A stretch of DNA of 11,194 nt from Acidithiobacillus sp. GTDB taxonomy: Bacteria; Pseudomonadota; Gammaproteobacteria; Acidithiobacillales; Acidithiobacillaceae. Shown here piece after piece: positions 1 to 7,646 of the stretch. A program made the translations under genes and the position numbers. The notes beneath the pieces were generated by a model. That model saw only the letters and a list, made by a program, of their open reading frames with translations, was not told the origin of the DNA and ran no database searches. The DNA lies in contig JAPTWR010000085.1 in NCBI GenBank assembly GCA_028065135.1, forward strand, positions 1-11,194. The letters are read 5' to 3'. How positions within the stretch are numbered: position 1 is the stretch's first letter; the number at the start of each line of letters is the position of its first letter.

Positions 1-96
1 TCCGGTAAGGATTCACTAGCGAGAAAAATATGACATGCGTTATCATATATACTTTCTACCCATATTTAATTTCATGGATGGCGGCCGCTCCCTTTG

Positions 97-115
97 TTAC
101 CGCCAGGTGACCTGG
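97..115 (-). other. small palindrome beside an ops-like GGCGGTAA, downstream of wzy
   Basis: Plus-strand CCAGGTGACCTGG (103-115) is a five-base inverted repeat around TGA. On the minus strand it runs directly into GGCGGTAA (97-104), one base different from the ops core GGCGGTAG recognised by RfaH in enteric polysaccharide operons. There is no T tract, so it is not an intrinsic terminator. The rest of bases 1-154 shows no gene that I can support. Chance is a real possibility. Confidence 0.2.
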
Positions 116-154
116 TATTGCTCAAACCCCAGTGCAATGTATTTATAGTGATGG

Positions 155-1471
155 TCATACCTTTTCCACCACAGTCTTTAGATTTCTCACGCTGGATCGC
201 GATTCCAATCTAGGGTTAATCATGTAAAAAAGAATCGCCATCAACATATAAATACTTAAATCAGTAGCGAAAAGGCCTACTGCCAACCAGGTTGACCAGA
301 AGACAATTATTGCGTCACGCAATATAGTAGGTTCCCGTTGTGCCGAAAGATACATATCTTGCCAAATCGTGATGGTCACGACAAACCAAAGAACGACCCC
401 AACAACCCCTTCTTGAAGGAGTATATATAGATAGGTGTTATCTATGAACATATTTGTTTTTGCGGGTATGGCATTAATAATTGGGCCGATACCTATTAAA
501 ATCTGCCACCATTTAGCGCTTCCATAGATTTTGAGATAGTAAGCCAGCTCATTCTCGCGAATCGAGGTTGACGCAGAGTGCACAAGCACCCCTAAAAAGC
601 CCTTTAACAATTCCGATAATTCACCAGCGAATAAAAATAACATAATGGAGGCAATAAAGAAAACGGCCGGCATAAATATCATCTTCCTTCTATGAACCGT
701 CAGCCCTTTGCTGTACCAGAGGAAAAACAAAACAAGCAACATCGCCAAGATGGAAATGCGAGTAAAGGACAAAATGTTTGTGGTGATGGCTATAATTATC
801 GCCAAAAAATAGAATATCATTGCTAAAAGTGAGCGTGTTTTTCTTATGGATAACCATAGCATAGTGGCCAAAAATGCCATGTACCAACCGAAATTCGATG
901 ACTGCGTAAATAACGAGTAGGGCCGGTTGAACCCGTAAAAATAATAAGGAACGTTCTTTACGTAGTTATTAAAAATTACCATGGTGATCTGCCCATAGCC
1001 ATTCATAACTTGCGATATGCCGAAACATATAACTGGCACCGCCAGGATTAATAGCCATTTATATGCCACTTTTTCTGAAAAGCGTCCAGGTATCATCATT
1101 TGTAACAGCAGAATTGAAAAAATGGCGATATGGAGAACTACAGTACCAAAACTGCTCATTCCAATTACGTTTAGCATGTCTGGGGTAACAGCACACTGAA
1201 CAATTGTTGTTAGCAGCATATATATCACAAGGGTAAATAAGGCGGCATGTTTCCATGCAAATGTAATTTTTTTTCTTAGCATTATTGTTGCTAACATTAC
1301 TAGCATCCAAATCCCCATCAGGACGGAAACGGATACAATCTTTGCATGAAAAGCGAGAAGTTCAAAATATAATGGCGCGGCATTAAAATAGTATAATAAC
1401 CATAATAAAAACCCGGAGAATGAAAGTATATTCACAATGCGAATGCTGTGATTAAGTGGTTTATTGGGCAT
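155..1471 (-). CDS. wzy: Wzy-like O-antigen polymerase (or WaaL-type O-antigen ligase)
   Basis: A 438-residue, very hydrophobic protein with roughly ten to twelve predicted membrane segments, so an inner-membrane protein. The layout fits the Wzy/WaaL superfamily: a central FNRPYSLFTQSSNFGWYM stretch (about 181-198), LSFTRISILAML (about 234-245, like the SR/TR-containing helix of the Wzy_C domain), then a loop with R305 and WWQILIGIGP (about 321-330) followed by NTYLYILLQEGVVGVVLW (345-362). Wzy joins lipid-linked repeat units on the periplasmic side; WaaL moves finished chains to lipid A-core. Sequence alone does not separate them, and Wzy is preferred because of the flippase in the same cluster. 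The ATG is preceded by GTGGGA seven bases upstream. It lies 114 bases after the preceding GT2 gene and is strikingly AT-rich (19 G+C in bases 601-660), so it may have its own transfer history and possibly its own promoter. Confidence 0.82.
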   Translation of the reverse strand: MPNKPLNHSIRIVNILSFSGFLLWLLYYFNAAPLYFELLAFHAKIVSVSVLMGIWMLVMLATIMLRKKITFAWKHAALFTLVIYMLLTTIVQCAVTPDMLNVIGMSSFGTVVLHIAIFSILLLQMMIPGRFSEKVAYKWLLILAVPVICFGISQVMNGYGQITMVIFNNYVKNVPYYFYGFNRPYSLFTQSSNFGWYMAFLATMLWLSIRKTRSLLAMIFYFLAIIIAITTNILSFTRISILAMLLVLFFLWYSKGLTVHRRKMIFMPAVFFIASIMLFLFAGELSELLKGFLGVLVHSASTSIRENELAYYLKIYGSAKWWQILIGIGPIINAIPAKTNMFIDNTYLYILLQEGVVGVVLWFVVTITIWQDMYLSAQREPTILRDAIIVFWSTWLAVGLFATDLSIYMLMAILFYMINPRLESRSSVRNLKTVVEKV

Positions 1472-1520
1472 GTCAAAGTCCCACTATAACAGCAACGGGA
1501 TAGAGAGTAGGGCGCCACAA

Positions 1521-1548
1521 TCTATAGCATATCCGGACCATCAGCAAA
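1521..1548 (-). promoter_or_regulatory. possible promoter ahead of wzy-like gene
   Basis: On the minus strand a TTTGCT box (1543-1548) and a TATAGA box (1521-1526) preceded by TGC are separated by 16 bases, giving an extended -10-like arrangement. It lies in the 114-base gap upstream of the wzy-like gene, the largest gap among the cluster's genes. The -35 match is weak (about 3 of 6) and the -10 match moderate (4 of 6), so this is only a candidate. Confidence 0.22.
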
Positions 1549-1585
1549 TTCTCTTGTGGGCATCTCGTATTTGCGACATCACTCA

Positions 1586-2446
1586 TCATCTGTTTTTTCC
1601 CAGCCCGGCATAGGTGCCGCGCAGAGTAGAGACGAAACCGGGGAGGTTACCTCGCAACACTCGCTTGGCCAGGCGCCCCAGCACGCCAATGGAAATTGGC
1701 CACGCTGGGATAGACGCGTAACGTCGGAAAAAGCGAACCGCCGACTCATTGAAGTAATAGTCCAGCAATGGACTGCCTTTGCCTGTTGCCGCGTGCTCTC
1801 TATGAAGAACGATGGATTGATCGGCAACGGCGAGGTGCCACCCCGCCTTGCGTAGACGAAACGAAAAATCCGTATCTTCCCAGTACATGAAAAAGGTGTT
1901 CTCGTCCAATAGCCCGACTTCTTCCAGCGCGCGGCGGCGTAACAAGATACTGGCAGCGGTAAGATAGTGAAGCCTTGCGCCAGGTACCGGACCCAGGTGA
2001 TGCCGTGTACGTCCGGACCAAAAACACACCCTTCCTCCACCCCAAGCCTGAATGTCCTTGGGATTATCCAAATAGTAGAGCACTGACCCGATAGCGCCAA
2101 CCCTTGGATTAGCCTCTGCCACTGCAACCATGGCACTCAGTGCTTGGAAATCGACCGTCGTGTCGTTGTTCAGGAGCCAGATATAATCAGTGCCTTCTTC
2201 CAGGGCATGGCGGACACCCACATTGCAACCACCGGAGAAACCGAGGTTGCGACCCGTTTCTATGATGGGAGCCTCGGGATGGGCAGCGCGGATGCGCGCG
2301 ACGGAATCATCCGTAGAGCCATTGTCCACCACCAGTACGCGGTAGTTGGTATAATCTAGCGACGCTAAGGAATCCAGGCAGGCGATGGTGTCCCGCCAGC
2401 CGTGCCAGTTGAGCAGGATGATGTAGACCGTGGGTTCCGCCTTCAC
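1586..2446 (-). CDS. GT2 family glycosyltransferase (rhamnosyltransferase-like, GT_2_like_c type)
   Basis: A GT-A fold transferase of 286 residues from the GTG start chosen here. It opens with VYIILLNWHGWRDTI (about 7-21), then VVDNGSTDDS (39-48), the NLGFSGGCNVG loop (67-77), LLNNDTTVD (91-99, the metal-binding DxD equivalent) and FMYWEDTDFSFRLRKAGW (186-203) with the acidic catalytic-base region E190/D191/D193. This motif order is typical of the WbbL-like rhamnosyltransferase group, but the donor sugar cannot be read from sequence. It probably acts at the cytoplasmic membrane face on the lipid-linked repeat. The GTG lies one base past the stop of the GT4 gene, behind a strong GGAGGG. An ATG at 2461 would add five residues and overlap the GT4 gene but has no ribosome site. 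The gene is relatively GC-rich, unlike the following wzy-like gene. Confidence 0.88.
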   Translation of the reverse strand: MKAEPTVYIILLNWHGWRDTIACLDSLASLDYTNYRVLVVDNGSTDDSVARIRAAHPEAPIIETGRNLGFSGGCNVGVRHALEEGTDYIWLLNNDTTVDFQALSAMVAVAEANPRVGAIGSVLYYLDNPKDIQAWGGGRVCFWSGRTRHHLGPVPGARLHYLTAASILLRRRALEEVGLLDENTFFMYWEDTDFSFRLRKAGWHLAVADQSIVLHREHAATGKGSPLLDYYFNESAVRFFRRYASIPAWPISIGVLGRLAKRVLRGNLPGFVSTLRGTYAGLGKNR

Positions 2447-2447
2447 G

Positions 2448-3548
2448 TCATTTCCCTCCATGGGACAAGGCCGCCTCAAGGGCATCGACAGCCTTGTCCC
2501 AAGTGAAGCGCTGAATATGTTGATAACCGGCCTGTGCGATGTTCTTCCGCAAGCCCGAATTCTCAAGGAGTCGGCAAACATTCTCGGCCAAAGCATCGAT
2601 ATCTTTGGGCGCACTCAAAAGCGCTGTGCGTCCATGCTCCGCGTATGCGCGGACTCCCCCGTGCTCGGTGGATACTAACGCCGCTCCGCAGGCCATCGCC
2701 TCTGCCCCGGGCAGGCCCCAACCTTCGTAGTGGGAGGCGGTCACAAAAATAGCGGATGAATTATATAGATCGCAAAGAAGGTCGTCAGATGGCCGTTCAT
2801 AATAGCTTATCCAACTAGGAAGATAATCCGGCTTGCGCCCACCGAAAGACCAAGCAGTGATATTATCACCGGCCTTTTTACGCACATTGTCCAATGCAGC
2901 AACGGCGTCACGCGTACCTTTAAACTTTTCCGGACGCGATGGGAAACCAATGGCGCGTCTCTCCGCACTTCCGAAATCTGTCTCCAGCTTGAACGTAGCA
3001 AAATCAATCCCGTTAGGTATGTAGGCATCGACCTCCGCCCCACATGCCTTAAGCATTTCTATGCCTGCAGGCGACGTTACGATATTATGTATGTTACCGC
3101 TATAGGTTGCTGCAATTCTTTCCCGAGTTCCTGAATCGGCAGTCATATAATGTTCGTAGTCGTGAATGAGATAATATTTGACCCCCTTCTCTGGGCCATA
3201 GGAGTGGACCCACTCTGCCGTTTGCCATGCTGTAGCAATCACTACGTCCGCGTTTGGAATATGCCGTTGATGTAGCGATGGCACCCAAAGAAGTGTTACC
3301 CGCTGGTCAATTCGGAACCACGAATCTGGTCTGAAACTACCATCTAGGCGGCGCTGTAAATAGCGTATGGCCTTTAACGAGATACGCAACATTCGCTCAT
3401 TTTTTTTCAGCCGGGCAGGATGTATGACAATTACTTCATGCCCCCGCCGTGCAAGGCCATTTGCATACTCATAGATAACTTTAAAACCGCCGACGGGGAT
3501 GCGGCCAGCGCCCGGAAGGAGAAATACGATCCGACATAGGCCATTCAT
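2448..3548 (-). CDS. GT4 family (GT-B fold) glycosyltransferase
   Basis: A 366-residue retaining glycosyltransferase with both GT-B halves. The N-terminal half starts IVFLLPGAGRIPVGGFKVI (about 7-25) with the glycine-rich acceptor loop, followed by ANGLARRGHEVIVI. The linker carries IPNGID (177-182), and the donor half carries PEKFKGTRDAV (206-215). The GT4 signature EGWGLPGAE (275-283) gives the E-x7-E motif, followed by EHGG (295-298). It would transfer a sugar from a nucleotide donor to the growing lipid-linked oligosaccharide in the cytoplasm; linkage and donor are unknown. The length is normal for the family. ATG 3548 is the first start, 51 bases after the upstream GT2 gene, and has no strong ribosome site. 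The gene ends one base before the next gene's GTG. Confidence 0.9.
   Translation of the reverse strand: MNGLCRIVFLLPGAGRIPVGGFKVIYEYANGLARRGHEVIVIHPARLKKNERMLRISLKAIRYLQRRLDGSFRPDSWFRIDQRVTLLWVPSLHQRHIPNADVVIATAWQTAEWVHSYGPEKGVKYYLIHDYEHYMTADSGTRERIAATYSGNIHNIVTSPAGIEMLKACGAEVDAYIPNGIDFATFKLETDFGSAERRAIGFPSRPEKFKGTRDAVAALDNVRKKAGDNITAWSFGGRKPDYLPSWISYYERPSDDLLCDLYNSSAIFVTASHYEGWGLPGAEAMACGAALVSTEHGGVRAYAEHGRTALLSAPKDIDALAENVCRLLENSGLRKNIAQAGYQHIQRFTWDKAVDALEAALSHGGK
2454..2459 (-). promoter_or_regulatory. Shine-Dalgarno GGAGGG deciding the GTG start of the GT2 gene
   Basis: GGAGGG ends seven bases before the GTG at 2444-2446. The alternative ATG at 2459-2461 would itself contain part of this site and has no purine-rich site upstream. 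The site sits inside the last codons of the GT4 gene, so translation of the two genes is probably coupled. Confidence 0.65.
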
Positions 3549-3599
3549 TTATTTGCGCCGCAGAAATAAAAAGAAAATCTCATATCTACAATGCGCATA

Positions 3600-4634
3600 T
3601 TATGAGTGCGATATCATGGCACGTCGTGCCTTCCTAATTTTATTCAATATAGTTTTAGGTAGGTATATTTTTATAATCGCTCTGAATAATAAAAGAAACC
3701 CATGCAAGCTGAAAAAATACTCAGTATAGACAAAATGCTGCCTGACAAAAGTGAACCTTGCGCCCACCCCTTCGGCAGACCTTAGAATCAAGCCGGAAAT
3801 AGCATCAGCATTAAATTTATGGATTAACCGTTCTATGGATCTAGCGCTACGAAGATCTCCTTGGTCTAAGAATTTACCTATCGACATCTTAGCTAAATTT
3901 GAGTTATTCGTAATCCACTCGCCAATCCCAACTTCCGATGTCACATTAGACGTATGCACTCGGTAGTTGGTAAGCACCTCATCTATGCAGGCAACATTTC
4001 CGCGTTTAATCGCGATAGCCATCCATGCGTTGGCGTCAGCGGCTAATGGATATTGCAATCCATCATATCCTCCTAACGACTGTATGTCTGACGTTCTCAT
4101 CATAACGCAACAAGGGTAAATAGATCGCTTGCATCGAAAGAATTGCTTGACAATTAAGGAAGCAGATTCCACCTCAGCACCATGTTTGCCATATCCAATT
4201 ATAGCCCCTTTATCATCTACTATCCGTGATTTGCAATAAACCATTCCGATCTTACCGAGATCAAAATTAGGCGTGCCATATCGAAAAATATTGGCCATTT
4301 TCTCAATAGCTGTTGGGTCCAGGAAATCGTCGTCCGAAAGAAGTATAAAAAATTCGCCACTGGCCTTTTCTAGGCAGGCATTCCAATTCCCTACCATACC
4401 TAGGTTGGTTTTCTGTTGGATGATAGTTAAGCGATCATCAGTGTAATTTTCCAAAAGCTGTAACGTGTTATCTGTTGAAGCATTATCTGAAACAATTACT
4501 TCAATGTTTTTATATGTTTGTGCAAGAGCGCTATCCAGTGCTTCGGTTAAAAATGCCGCCCGGTTATAGGTTGGTATTGCAATGGTCACTTTAGGCTGTT
4601 CTGTAATATCCGGATATTCCCTGTCCAGGATCAT
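3600..4634 (-). CDS. GT2 family glycosyltransferase
   Basis: A 344-residue GT-A transferase. The N-terminal catalytic domain shows KVTIAIPTYNRAAFLTEALD (15-34), VIVSDNASTDNT (46-57), the NLGMVGNWN loop (77-85) and LLSDDDFLDP (98-107) with the metal-binding DDD at 101-103. The C-terminal third is less conserved, contains hydrophobic stretches and ends in a basic tail, which may hold it at the membrane. Donor and acceptor are unknown. The chosen ATG at 4634 overlaps the flippase stop by four bases (ATGA), with a weak GAGAAAAG upstream. A longer frame runs back to 4739 but lies wholly inside the flippase gene and adds residues that do not belong to the family. The gene is AT-rich (19 G+C in bases 4441-4500), in contrast to the other GT2 gene of this cluster. 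Confidence 0.9.
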   Translation of the reverse strand: MILDREYPDITEQPKVTIAIPTYNRAAFLTEALDSALAQTYKNIEVIVSDNASTDNTLQLLENYTDDRLTIIQQKTNLGMVGNWNACLEKASGEFFILLSDDDFLDPTAIEKMANIFRYGTPNFDLGKIGMVYCKSRIVDDKGAIIGYGKHGAEVESASLIVKQFFRCKRSIYPCCVMMRTSDIQSLGGYDGLQYPLAADANAWMAIAIKRGNVACIDEVLTNYRVHTSNVTSEVGIGEWITNNSNLAKMSIGKFLDQGDLRSARSIERLIHKFNADAISGLILRSAEGVGARFTFVRQHFVYTEYFFSLHGFLLLFRAIIKIYLPKTILNKIRKARRAMISHS

Positions 4635-6184
4635 AGCGCTTTTCTCATGTTGCGGATCATCCGAAGCATTGTCTGTCGCTCGCTGGCTGTTGTAAGTAGA
4701 GCTAACGCAGTTAATGTGGTTGAAGGGATTGCGGAACACCCAGAAATTAATAAACTTACCATGTCACCGTATTTGGCAGTAACGTATCTTAAAACCACAT
4801 TTATCCCTATTGACACTATGACCAGCACGAATATAGGAAGAATGACAGTAGAAAAGTATCTCACAAATGGTATGTTGAACAGAGTAAGCGTTACATAAGG
4901 CGCGTACCAGTTATTAGTCAGCATTTGCGCAATCATCGTACCGAGTGCAACACCCCATAGGCCCAAACGTTGAGCGAGAATAACAGAGATGATTATATTC
5001 AAGCTCCCCGCAATCAATGCTGCCCAGGCAAAAGCAATCTTCCCTGTCGCCATCGTGCCGGTCGCAAGTGTGACGTGATGAACTTCCAGCAAAGTCATGG
5101 TGAGCAACGTCCACAGCACTGGAAAACCCGCAAAATGCCCTAGGCCGAGCCACAGATTAATGATTTTATCCCCAAATATGGCGATAAATGCTGAAAGAAT
5201 CACCAATAATCCCATGCCATAGCGCACGTTGCGCAACAGAAGAATCTTGAAGGTATCCATATCTGCGGCAGCGTATGATTTCGATAGAAACGGCGAGGAG
5301 CTGCTTACAATCATCAATGACAAGGTCATCAATACTGTTACAATCTTTGCCGCGGCGACATAGGATGGAATGGCGGGTGTACCGATTACTGCGGCGATAA
5401 CGACATTGTCGGTCTGCAGGATAAGGATGGCTCCGAAACCCATGGCTGCCCACTTCAGGCTTGGCAGAGCGATTTTCCTCGCTACGGCCATGCTGATCAC
5501 CCCCTTTGATCCATGAAGATACGGGTAACGGACGTGCAAAATACGCCGCGCGATCAACATAGCGGCTAGCCCTTGAACAGACCATATAACGGCTAGCCCA
5601 ACAATCCCAAATCCAAGATTAAGAAAAAGTACCATTATGGCGAGGCCGACCAATAGTGTCACGGATCGGATAAGACGCTCAGTGGCGATATTGCCTAAAC
5701 CATAAAGCGCCGCGAAGGTGGGCCCCCCAAGGAGGTTTAGCGAACCACCGAGGGCAAATATGCACCATGCGATTTCGATATTTGATTGACTTCCAACTGG
5801 TGTAACGTGCCAGAAAAACCATCCACCCACCATTAGTGCCAGCATGAATGCCATCGCAGATAGGAGATCAAAAAGTCTTGCACACGTTGCAATGAGGCTC
5901 GTGACTTCCGCCCGCTTATGCTGTTCGTCAAAATGCTTAAAGCCGAGAACAAAGCTGATTTCCCGACCAATCGTCGGGCTTATGCCCATATCGAGAAAGG
6001 CGATATAAGAACCTATTGTTATAAACAGCAACCAGATTCCCGCAATATCGCTGTGGAGGTATTCAAGAATAAGCCTCAATTGGATCACGGCCACCAAAGT
6101 GGATACAGCAGTAAGTACGAATCCACTGGAAATTCCGCGCAGTATCCTATTGGTGACTGATAACTCCCGGTGCAATTTAGCCAT
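4631..6184 (-). CDS. wzx: Wzx-like O-unit flippase (polysaccharide biosynthesis transporter, MOP superfamily)
   Basis: A 517-residue inner-membrane protein with around twelve to fourteen predicted membrane helices. The N-terminal part (residues about 12-80) reads as a classic Wzx start: a first long helix, then GIWLLFITIGSYIAFLDMGI, corresponding to the family's G-x-W...S/G-Y...D-x-G pattern, followed by a charged loop. A positively charged helix end (RERIL-like residues: ATERLIRSV, LIARRILHVRYPYLHG) fits a translocation path for anionic lipid-pyrophosphate-linked units. Its role is to flip the undecaprenyl-linked repeat unit from the cytoplasmic to the periplasmic face. It overlaps the reductase gene by eight bases (ATGGCTAA) with GGAAG just upstream, and overlaps the following GT2 by four. 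Presence of Wzx argues for Wzx/Wzy rather than ABC-transporter-dependent assembly. Confidence 0.88.
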   Translation of the reverse strand: MAKLHRELSVTNRILRGISSGFVLTAVSTLVAVIQLRLILEYLHSDIAGIWLLFITIGSYIAFLDMGISPTIGREISFVLGFKHFDEQHKRAEVTSLIATCARLFDLLSAMAFMLALMVGGWFFWHVTPVGSQSNIEIAWCIFALGGSLNLLGGPTFAALYGLGNIATERLIRSVTLLVGLAIMVLFLNLGFGIVGLAVIWSVQGLAAMLIARRILHVRYPYLHGSKGVISMAVARKIALPSLKWAAMGFGAILILQTDNVVIAAVIGTPAIPSYVAAAKIVTVLMTLSLMIVSSSSPFLSKSYAAADMDTFKILLLRNVRYGMGLLVILSAFIAIFGDKIINLWLGLGHFAGFPVLWTLLTMTLLEVHHVTLATGTMATGKIAFAWAALIAGSLNIIISVILAQRLGLWGVALGTMIAQMLTNNWYAPYVTLTLFNIPFVRYFSTVILPIFVLVIVSIGINVVLRYVTAKYGDMVSLLISGCSAIPSTTLTALALLTTASERQTMLRMIRNMRKAL

Positions 6185-7100
6185 ATGCTTCCGTTGCCAA
6201 TTTGATGCCGTCTTCTAGCTTGACCTTCGGCTGCCAATTAGGCAAGCCCTTACCGCCGCTCCATGGAGACATAACCTCCCGCGTTCTATAGACACGCCCA
6301 GCCCAAGTAATATGTAGCCGCGTTGCCGTCACACTAGCATATAGGTCCACGAGGTCGCGCAATTTGATTGGTTTTCCAGAAGACACCGTGTAGGTTTCTC
6401 GACGTTCTTCTAACCCAGCGATCAGTCTCGCCGCAGCCGCCAGAAATGCGTCAACGACATCATCGATATAGACCAGGTCGATAAGCTGTTCCCCAGGCGA
6501 CATCAAAAGCTGCTCACCCGAATCTGCGGCTCTACGTAGTAAGGCAAACAGCTTCTGGCGGTGATCATTGGGGCCATAGGTATCAAATAACTTTAAGGTT
6601 ACAGCCCGAAGAGGTGTGGCTTCCGTATAGTAACGTACAATGTCTTCAAACGCTTGCTTGGTTGCAGCATACAGGCACACGGGGTTGTATTCCGCATCGC
6701 CATAATGTTGCCAGGAGGTCCCCGTGTTGACGAGAAAAGGCACATTGGCTGCTCTCAAACCTTCCAGCAGTTGGGCGCCAAATAGCACGTTACTGGTGAT
6801 GAGTGGCTCCACCTGCTCCGGATGATGTTCGGCGATGAACAGAGAGGCGAGGTGGAACGCGATGGTTGGTTCGGCGTCACGCACAATATTTATCATACAC
6901 TGCGTACGGCCATCATGAACATGCGTAATTAATCCGCCATGACGTAGATCATCCCCAACCCTTGACCCATCCCGGACGATGGCATGTACTTGCCAACCTT
7001 CATGGAGCAATCGGTGGGCGAGGTGCCCACCAACGAATCCTCCTGCGCCAGTGATAAGAGCTGATTTGCGTACACCTTCCATTTGCACTCTGTTAATCAT
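6177..7100 (-). CDS. NAD(P)-dependent sugar reductase/epimerase (extended SDR), probable CDP-4-keto-3,6-dideoxyhexose 4-reductase
   Basis: A 307-residue extended short-chain dehydrogenase. It has the Rossmann motif TGAGGFVGG with G18, G21 and G24, a VNTGTSWQHYGD segment holding the active-site Ser/Thr (124-134), and the catalytic YxxxK as Y144-AAT-K148. These are followed by LKLFDTYGPND (169-179) and a substrate-binding C-terminal part. This subgroup resembles enzymes called CDP-abequose or CDP-paratose synthases and the AscF-type ascarylose reductase, which reduce the 4-keto group. That assignment rests mainly on position directly after rfbFGH and the RmlC-like gene. The ATG at 7100 overlaps the epimerase stop by eight bases (ATGATTAA), the same arrangement as at the rfbG/rfbH junction; an ATG at 7082 is also possible. 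The open frame extends to 7220, but that part lies in the upstream gene. Other final sugars are possible. Confidence 0.8.
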   Translation of the reverse strand: MINRVQMEGVRKSALITGAGGFVGGHLAHRLLHEGWQVHAIVRDGSRVGDDLRHGGLITHVHDGRTQCMINIVRDAEPTIAFHLASLFIAEHHPEQVEPLITSNVLFGAQLLEGLRAANVPFLVNTGTSWQHYGDAEYNPVCLYAATKQAFEDIVRYYTEATPLRAVTLKLFDTYGPNDHRQKLFALLRRAADSGEQLLMSPGEQLIDLVYIDDVVDAFLAAAARLIAGLEERRETYTVSSGKPIKLRDLVDLYASVTATRLHITWAGRVYRTREVMSPWSGGKGLPNWQPKVKLEDGIKLATEAYG

Positions 7101-7641
7101 GGAATCGGAACGGAGAGTCGAATGCTTGGAGACGCGGGAATCCACAATCGCGTCCCGATAATAGCGGCGAAGTCGATGGCCATTGAATGCCCGCGGAGTT
7201 CCAAAGGATGCCGGCGTCATACTCTGGAGCGTATACCGTGGTGACCTTGTAGAGCATGATCGCCATGTCGCTTTTCACATAGAATCCGTGAGCCAATCCG
7301 GATGGAATATACAGAATACTGCCCTTCTTTTCATCCAGCGTGAAAGTTTCATGTTGCCCGTAGGTTGGCGAACCGATCCGCAGATCGACAACCGCATCAA
7401 CTACCTCCCCGGAAACACAGTAAACGACTTTGGTATGTGCCACAGGGGGAGTTTGGAAATGCATGCCTCTCAGAACTCCCTTTTTGGAAGCAGAGTAATA
7501 TTCTTCCGCAAACCGGGTCTCCAGGCCATGATCGGCAAAGATTTCCTGATGAAATGTTTTGACAAAAGATCCTCGTTCATCCCTTCGTATATCGGGGATG
7601 AGCTGTAGGCAACCAGGAATCTTGGTAGTCAGGATTTTCAT
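7093..7641 (-). CDS. RmlC-family cupin sugar epimerase, probable CDP-4-keto-3,6-dideoxyhexose 5-epimerase (AscE-like)
   Basis: A 182-residue protein of normal RmlC length with the family landmarks: RRDERGSFVKTF (19-30), GVLRGMHFQTPP (55-66) with catalytic-type H61, VSGEVVDAVVDLRIGSPTYG (76-95), IPSGLAHGF (112-120), YKVTTVY with catalytic-type Y131, and LLSGRD with D165, the likely partner of H61. RmlC proper acts on dTDP-4-keto-6-deoxyglucose on the way to L-rhamnose, but here no rmlA, rmlB or rmlD is adjacent. The gene lies between rfbH and a reductase as ascE does in the ascarylose pathway. C5 epimerisation of the CDP-4-keto-3,6-dideoxy sugar is therefore the likely job (inference). The usual WND after the second catalytic residue is WNS (147-149). 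It starts five bases after the rfbH stop, with a weak AAGAG. Confidence 0.85.
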   Translation of the reverse strand: MKILTTKIPGCLQLIPDIRRDERGSFVKTFHQEIFADHGLETRFAEEYYSASKKGVLRGMHFQTPPVAHTKVVYCVSGEVVDAVVDLRIGSPTYGQHETFTLDEKKGSILYIPSGLAHGFYVKSDMAIMLYKVTTVYAPEYDAGILWNSAGIQWPSTSPLLSGRDCGFPRLQAFDSPFRFHD

Positions 7642-7646
7642 GGCTC

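Noticed and set aside
1..154. A gene or terminator at the left edge
   Set aside because: No frame of useful length with a start and ribosome site was visible, and the only hairpin lacks a T tract.
1579..2136. Long open frames overlapping the GC-rich GT2 gene on the same and opposite strands (also 1556-1855 on the plus strand)
   Set aside because: They lie in other frames of a gene with clear GT2 motifs, show no recognisable domain and have biased compositions typical of shadow frames.
7093..7641. Assignment as rmlC of the dTDP-L-rhamnose pathway
   Set aside because: No rmlA, rmlB or rmlD is adjacent and the gene sits within a CDP-dideoxyhexose block; the rhamnose role is kept only as the alternative.
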